Shown here: in pieces, positions 7,095 to 9,993 of the stretch | How the letters are laid out: every line of letters begins with the position of its first letter | How positions within the stretch are numbered: the first letter of the stretch is position 1 | Source of the DNA: Gammaproteobacteria bacterium | GTDB lineage: Bacteria; Pseudomonadota; Gammaproteobacteria; Arenicellales; Poriferihabitantaceae | Length of the DNA: 9,993 nucleotides | Direction of reading: 5' to 3' | NCBI GenBank assembly: GCA_024679435.1 | Contig: JAIBDK010000059.1 | Location: 1-9,993 of the forward strand | The notes under the pieces: model-generated | The model's input: the letters and a program-made list of their open reading frames with translations, nothing else | What the model was told of the DNA's origin: nothing | Database searches by the model: none | Program-made: the position numbers and the translations under genes

Positions 7095-8131
7095 GAGTCT
7101 GCTCCGGCCTGAGCTCTGTTTTCAGCATCTGAATTAAACCATTCCGGTTTAGAACGCATCAGCCCACCCATAATTCCATCTTTGAAATACACGACGGTGA
7201 TGACAATCAGCGCTCCCAACGCAACCCACTGCCAACCTAGCAGATAATTCCAGGTTACCTCCTTGAACACATGGAAAACAATGGCCCCGATAATCGGCCC
7301 CCACAGTGTTCCTTTTCCACCCAGCAAAACACAAACCACCATAAAAATACCGAGATTAATTGTCTGATACGCAGTTTCCAGAGGCTCAAAATGAATCAGC
7401 TGAAAAGCCGATATTCCTCCGACAACGCCTATAAAAAATGCCGACATTGACCAGGTAGTGAGTTTGTAACGCAAGGTATGAATACCCATTGCCTCTGCTT
7501 TTTCTTCGTCATCTCGAATAGCATTGATAGCGGCACCAAAGCGGGTGCTGTACAACCACTTGAGAAAAACAAACAACGAAACGCCGGTGACAGCGTAGAG
7601 AAAATAGAAGAATGTTTTACCCAGATCCAGATCATAGGGAAAGACCGGAAGTGAGATTCCCTGCCCACCACCAATCCACTCCCAGTTAGAGACCAGTTCG
7701 CCGGCGGCGATAGCGACACCCAATGTTCCAATAGCAAAGTAGGGGCCACGAAGACCGAAGGTAACAAACCCGATAAGGACCGCACAGATTGAACAAAACA
7801 GCCCTGCTCCGAGAATTCCTAAAAACACACCAAGAAAATACTGGGTATCGGTAAACTTATAAATACCACCGCCAAATGCGTTATTGTATTCCCCCACATC
7901 AAAAGGAATTGCAATGGTAATTACCGCGGCAACATACATCCCGGTGCCGTAAAAGAAAATATTACCCAGAGAGTTGTATCCCATCTGGCCGCCGGTCATA
8001 TCCCAGGTCATAGCGACAATAATCATCAACCATAGTGTTGCCAGCTGAGTTGAAAAACTCGGAAATACAAACGGCGCAATAATTATTATCGCAACCAGTA
8101 TTCCATAGAAGGATAGCTTTTTACTTTTCAT
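7091..8131 (-). CDS. livM: Branched-chain amino acid/amide ABC transporter permease LivM
   Basis: Inner-membrane permease of the Liv-type importer, paired with LivH. It has 346 residues, a single LivM domain and many hydrophobic segments, with about eight to ten membrane helices. Conserved points are WDMTGGQMGYNSLGNIFF near 43-60, GLRGPYFAIGTL (126-137), and the coupling loop RFGAAINAIRDDEEKAEAMGI-like (197-217), which should contact the ATPases. GGKGTLWGPIIGA (271-283) is also a family hallmark. The hydrophilic C-terminal tail (about 327-346) faces the cytoplasm. The start lies 11 bp after the livH stop. GGAG is present but 14 bases from the ATG, too far to be an ideal ribosome site, so coupling to livH is likely. 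The stop overlaps the livG start. Confidence 0.97.
   Translation of the reverse strand: MKSKKLSFYGILVAIIIIAPFVFPSFSTQLATLWLMIIVAMTWDMTGGQMGYNSLGNIFFYGTGMYVAAVITIAIPFDVGEYNNAFGGGIYKFTDTQYFLGVFLGILGAGLFCSICAVLIGFVTFGLRGPYFAIGTLGVAIAAGELVSNWEWIGGGQGISLPVFPYDLDLGKTFFYFLYAVTGVSLFVFLKWLYSTRFGAAINAIRDDEEKAEAMGIHTLRYKLTTWSMSAFFIGVVGGISAFQLIHFEPLETAYQTINLGIFMVVCVLLGGKGTLWGPIIGAIVFHVFKEVTWNYLLGWQWVALGALIVITVVYFKDGIMGGLMRSKPEWFNSDAENRAQAGADS
7102..7105 (-). promoter_or_regulatory. Ribosome binding site of livG
   Basis: GGAG on the minus strand, seven bases before the livG ATG at 7092-7094 and inside the livM coding end. It supports the ATG that overlaps the livM TGA. Confidence 0.65.
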
Positions 8132-8142
8132 TGGTCGTTCTA

Positions 8143-9054
8143 TTACTCCAGGCTCTTGCGCACTTTGCGCTGTTGGACAAGCCTGAAAATCAGGACCATT
8201 AACAACAACATTACGGCAACTGCTTGCTGGTATCCAATGCCGAAAATATGGGCTCCATATTGTTCAAGAGCCCCGATTCCCAGACCCGCTGCAATAACGC
8301 CCGGTAGATTACCGAGTCCGGCGGCCGTGACAATGACGAATGCGCGGATAGAATGCGTAATTCCGTAAAAAGGCTGGATGATCCAGACCATAACGATAAT
8401 CGCACCTGCTGCACCACATATTGCGGAATTCAGGGAAAACGTGAATGCATACACTTTCTCTGTGTTAATCCCAAGCACTCTTGCCGCTCTGGCATCCTGC
8501 GAAGTCGCACGAATGGCTTGCCCCATCCGACTCGACTTCATAAAGATGATTACCGCCGCAGCCAATGCGGTGGCCATCAAAACGCCTATCAGTTTAGCAA
8601 CAGGGATATCGATAAACCCGTCAAAGAAATAAAATGAGTCATACCCCAGATCAATACTCTGGGTATCAGAACCAAACATCAAGTTAAGAATCTGGGCCAT
8701 CATAATGGCGATACCAAAGGTCGCGAGCAAAGATGTAAAAAGATCACGCTCTATAACCCGAGAAATAACCAGCTTATAGATCAACCAACCGACGCCCCAC
8801 ATGATGACGAATGCAAGAGGAACACCCAGCAAAGGAGGCAGACCCTGTTTAGCAAACCACCAGGCAACGTAACCACCGGCGATAACAAAGTCTCCCTGAG
8901 CAAGATTCTTAACATTCATCACGCCCCAGACCAGAGCCAGCCCATAAGCGGCCAGCGCAAACAAGGCACCGATCATTATGCCATCAATCACTATTTTGAG
9001 ATTAACGACAGGAAATTCAAACAGCAAAGAAATGTTGGATAAGATTTGATCCAT
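8143..9054 (-). CDS. livH: Branched-chain amino acid/amide ABC transporter permease LivH
   Basis: Inner-membrane permease that forms the translocation channel with LivM. Its 303 residues and roughly eight membrane helices fit LivH. The N-terminal IDGIMIGALFALAAYGLALVWGV-like stretch (23-45) and the following NVKNLAQGDFVIAGGY are the classical LivH opening, corresponding to the usual NxAHGxxxxxGAY pattern. The coupling loop is GQAIRATSQDARAARVLGI (178-196). GLGNLPGVIAAGLGIGALE (247-264) marks the C-terminal half. The ATG at 9052-9054 has no visible Shine-Dalgarno, and no other start lies before an in-frame stop about 40 bases upstream. It is the first gene after the terminator at 9123-9156, so it probably depends on read-through from the binding-protein transcript. 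I see no convincing promoter in the 114-bp gap. Confidence 0.96.
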   Translation of the reverse strand: MDQILSNISLLFEFPVVNLKIVIDGIMIGALFALAAYGLALVWGVMNVKNLAQGDFVIAGGYVAWWFAKQGLPPLLGVPLAFVIMWGVGWLIYKLVISRVIERDLFTSLLATFGIAIMMAQILNLMFGSDTQSIDLGYDSFYFFDGFIDIPVAKLIGVLMATALAAAVIIFMKSSRMGQAIRATSQDARAARVLGINTEKVYAFTFSLNSAICGAAGAIIVMVWIIQPFYGITHSIRAFVIVTAAGLGNLPGVIAAGLGIGALEQYGAHIFGIGYQQAVAVMLLLMVLIFRLVQQRKVRKSLE

Positions 9055-9122
9055 AACTTTATTGAGACAAAAAGTCAGACGGGGAAACGCATATTAGCGG
9101 TTTTCACGACTTCAGAGGAAAT

Positions 9123-9156
9123 AAAAAAACCGGATGCCGTTACAGCATCCGGTTTT
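9123..9156 (-). terminator. Intrinsic terminator between Liv-type binding protein gene and livH
   Basis: AAAACCGGATGC and GCATCCGGTTTT form a perfect 12-bp stem around a 7-base loop (TGTAACG on the minus strand). The 3' arm runs into TTTTTTTAT on the minus strand, a run of seven T. On the plus strand only four T follow, so the minus direction is favoured. It begins 13 bases after the binding-protein stop codon and lies about 70 bases before livH, as expected for a signal that keeps the binding-protein message in excess over the membrane components. Confidence 0.92.
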
Positions 9157-9168
9157 CATTCAAAACAA

Positions 9169-9993
9169 CTAGTTGCGAGGCCAGTTTATAGGATGCGAAG
9201 CAAACGCAGATGGAGCTACCACGTTATATTTCCCATCCTGAATCTGACGAAGTACCATTGGCTTGGCAATATTATTGCCTGCTTCAGAGAACTTGATCTG
9301 ACCATAGAAGGTAGCAAGATCGGTCATTGCAATTGCATCACGCACAGCTTCTTTATCGAGACTGTCGGCACGCTCAAAGGCGTCCTTGAACACATATACT
9401 GCAGCAGAAGCCTGAGCGGTCTGGTATGGCACAGTCTTTTCCGCATATTCCGGGAAAGCGGCCTTGAAGCCCGCGTCATATTCTGCAGAGGTTCCAAAAA
9501 TCGGGTCGCTATAAGTCAATGTTTCCGCCCATTGGGTAGAACACAGAATGTCATTCGCAGCTGCGCCAAAATTGCCGACGACATCTGCCGCCTCACAATG
9601 GGTCATTGCAATCATAGGAACTGATATATTCTGCTCTTCAATCTGACGAACTGCCGTTGCTGCCCCTTTGGAGTGGCCGCTGACAATAAGGAGGTCTGGC
9701 TTGAGCAGTTTCACCTTGGTCAGAATTGCGCTCATGTCAGACAAATCTCTCGGCAACTGTTCATCGATAACAATTTTCATGCCCAGTTTGCCTGCATCTT
9801 CAAGAACACCTGCACGAATATCCAGTGAAAAAGGATCGTTCTCAACCGCTACTGCCACTTTTACATCTGACGGTGATTTGCCAGATTCGGTGGCTTTCTC
9901 ACCCGCCAGAGCAACAGCAGAGGCGAGATACTGTTCTGAGGTCGAAAGTACCGCGAATAAGTACTTGTATCCTTTGTTAAACAGGGAACGTGA
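9169..9993 (-). CDS. Branched-chain amino acid/amide ABC transporter periplasmic substrate-binding protein (partial, N-terminus beyond window)
   Basis: C-terminal 274 residues of a type I periplasmic binding protein (Peripla_BP_6/HAAT class), the receptor for the LivHMGF importer. The reading frame is open to the right edge with no break, and the first visible residues are SRSLFNKGYKYLFAVLSTSE. The family usually has about 400 residues, so roughly a third, including the signal peptide, is missing. The fragment shows the alternating Rossmann-like pattern of the class: VKVAVAVENDPFSLDIRAG, then LKPDLLIVSGHSKGA, then VPMIAMTH, and a YDAGFKAAFPEYAEKTVPYQTAQASAAVYVFKDAF-like helix region near the end, split here only for description. 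A GTG at 9856-9858 lies inside the domain and is not a likely start. The TAG stop is followed by a strong terminator. Amino acid versus amide or other ligand cannot be decided from this part. Confidence 0.93.
   Translation of the reverse strand, partial: SRSLFNKGYKYLFAVLSTSEQYLASAVALAGEKATESGKSPSDVKVAVAVENDPFSLDIRAGVLEDAGKLGMKIVIDEQLPRDLSDMSAILTKVKLLKPDLLIVSGHSKGAATAVRQIEEQNISVPMIAMTHCEAADVVGNFGAAANDILCSTQWAETLTYSDPIFGTSAEYDAGFKAAFPEYAEKTVPYQTAQASAAVYVFKDAFERADSLDKEAVRDAIAMTDLATFYGQIKFSEAGNNIAKPMVLRQIQDGKYNVVAPSAFASHPINWPRN

Noticed and set aside
7429..7785. 118-codon minus-strand reading frame within livM
   Set aside because: Same strand but a different frame from livM, whose frame shows clear LivM motifs throughout this stretch. 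No sign of a frameshift.
9061..9122. Possible promoter for livH with TAATAT as -10
   Set aside because: No acceptable -35 hexamer at 16-18 bases upstream, and the likely read-through from the binding-protein gene explains livH expression.
9046..9624. 192-codon plus-strand reading frame starting near the livH start
   Set aside because: It runs antisense through the livH-binding protein gap, the terminator and the well-supported binding-protein coding region. Its translation shows no recognisable domain or composition, so it is a shadow frame.
1..9993. Defence islands, CRISPR, insertion sequences, tRNA or other exotic systems
   Set aside because: I read through both strands and found no direct repeat arrays, transposase-like frames, tRNA-like folds or attachment sites. 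Nearly all sequence is accounted for by the two importer operons.

Overview
The window carries two complete-looking but edge-clipped ABC importer operons, both read from the minus strand (right to left), and little else. Moderate G+C, cleavable Sec signal peptides without a lipobox, and the protein sequences point to a Gram-negative bacterium, most likely a gammaproteobacterium, perhaps marine. That placement is inference from general appearance, not from a marker gene.

Right half (9993 to 5463): a branched-chain amino acid/amide type (HAAT, Liv) importer. In transcription order it has the C-terminal 274 residues of a periplasmic type I binding protein, an intrinsic terminator, then livH, livM, livG and livF. 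The four downstream genes are closely packed (11 bp gap, 4 bp ATGA overlap, 12 bp gap). LivF has an extra N-terminal segment of about 50 residues that the usual family lacks.

Middle (5462 to 5250): a 213-bp A+T-rich intergenic region. It holds a small dyad just after livF, a 12-bp ATTGT-N2-ACAAT palindrome, a weak promoter candidate, and a good ribosome binding site for the next gene. I see no intrinsic terminator after livF, so read-through into the second operon is possible.

Left half (5249 to 1): a peptide/nickel (Dpp/Opp) type importer in the standard order: family 5 binding protein, intrinsic terminator, two permeases (DppB-, DppC-like), and two ATPases (DppD-, DppF-like). The last ATPase is cut by the window edge after Walker B.

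In each operon the binding-protein gene comes first and is followed closely by a strong hairpin plus T-run. This suggests both operons make an excess of short binding-protein transcript and a smaller amount of full-length message. Together the genes would let the cell take up short peptides and amino acids or related amides. The exact substrates cannot be read from the sequence, and no regulator gene lies in the window. I found no defence system, CRISPR array, mobile element, tRNA or rRNA, and nothing that looks like a wholly new system. The most notable points are the paired terminators, the LivF extension and the palindrome.
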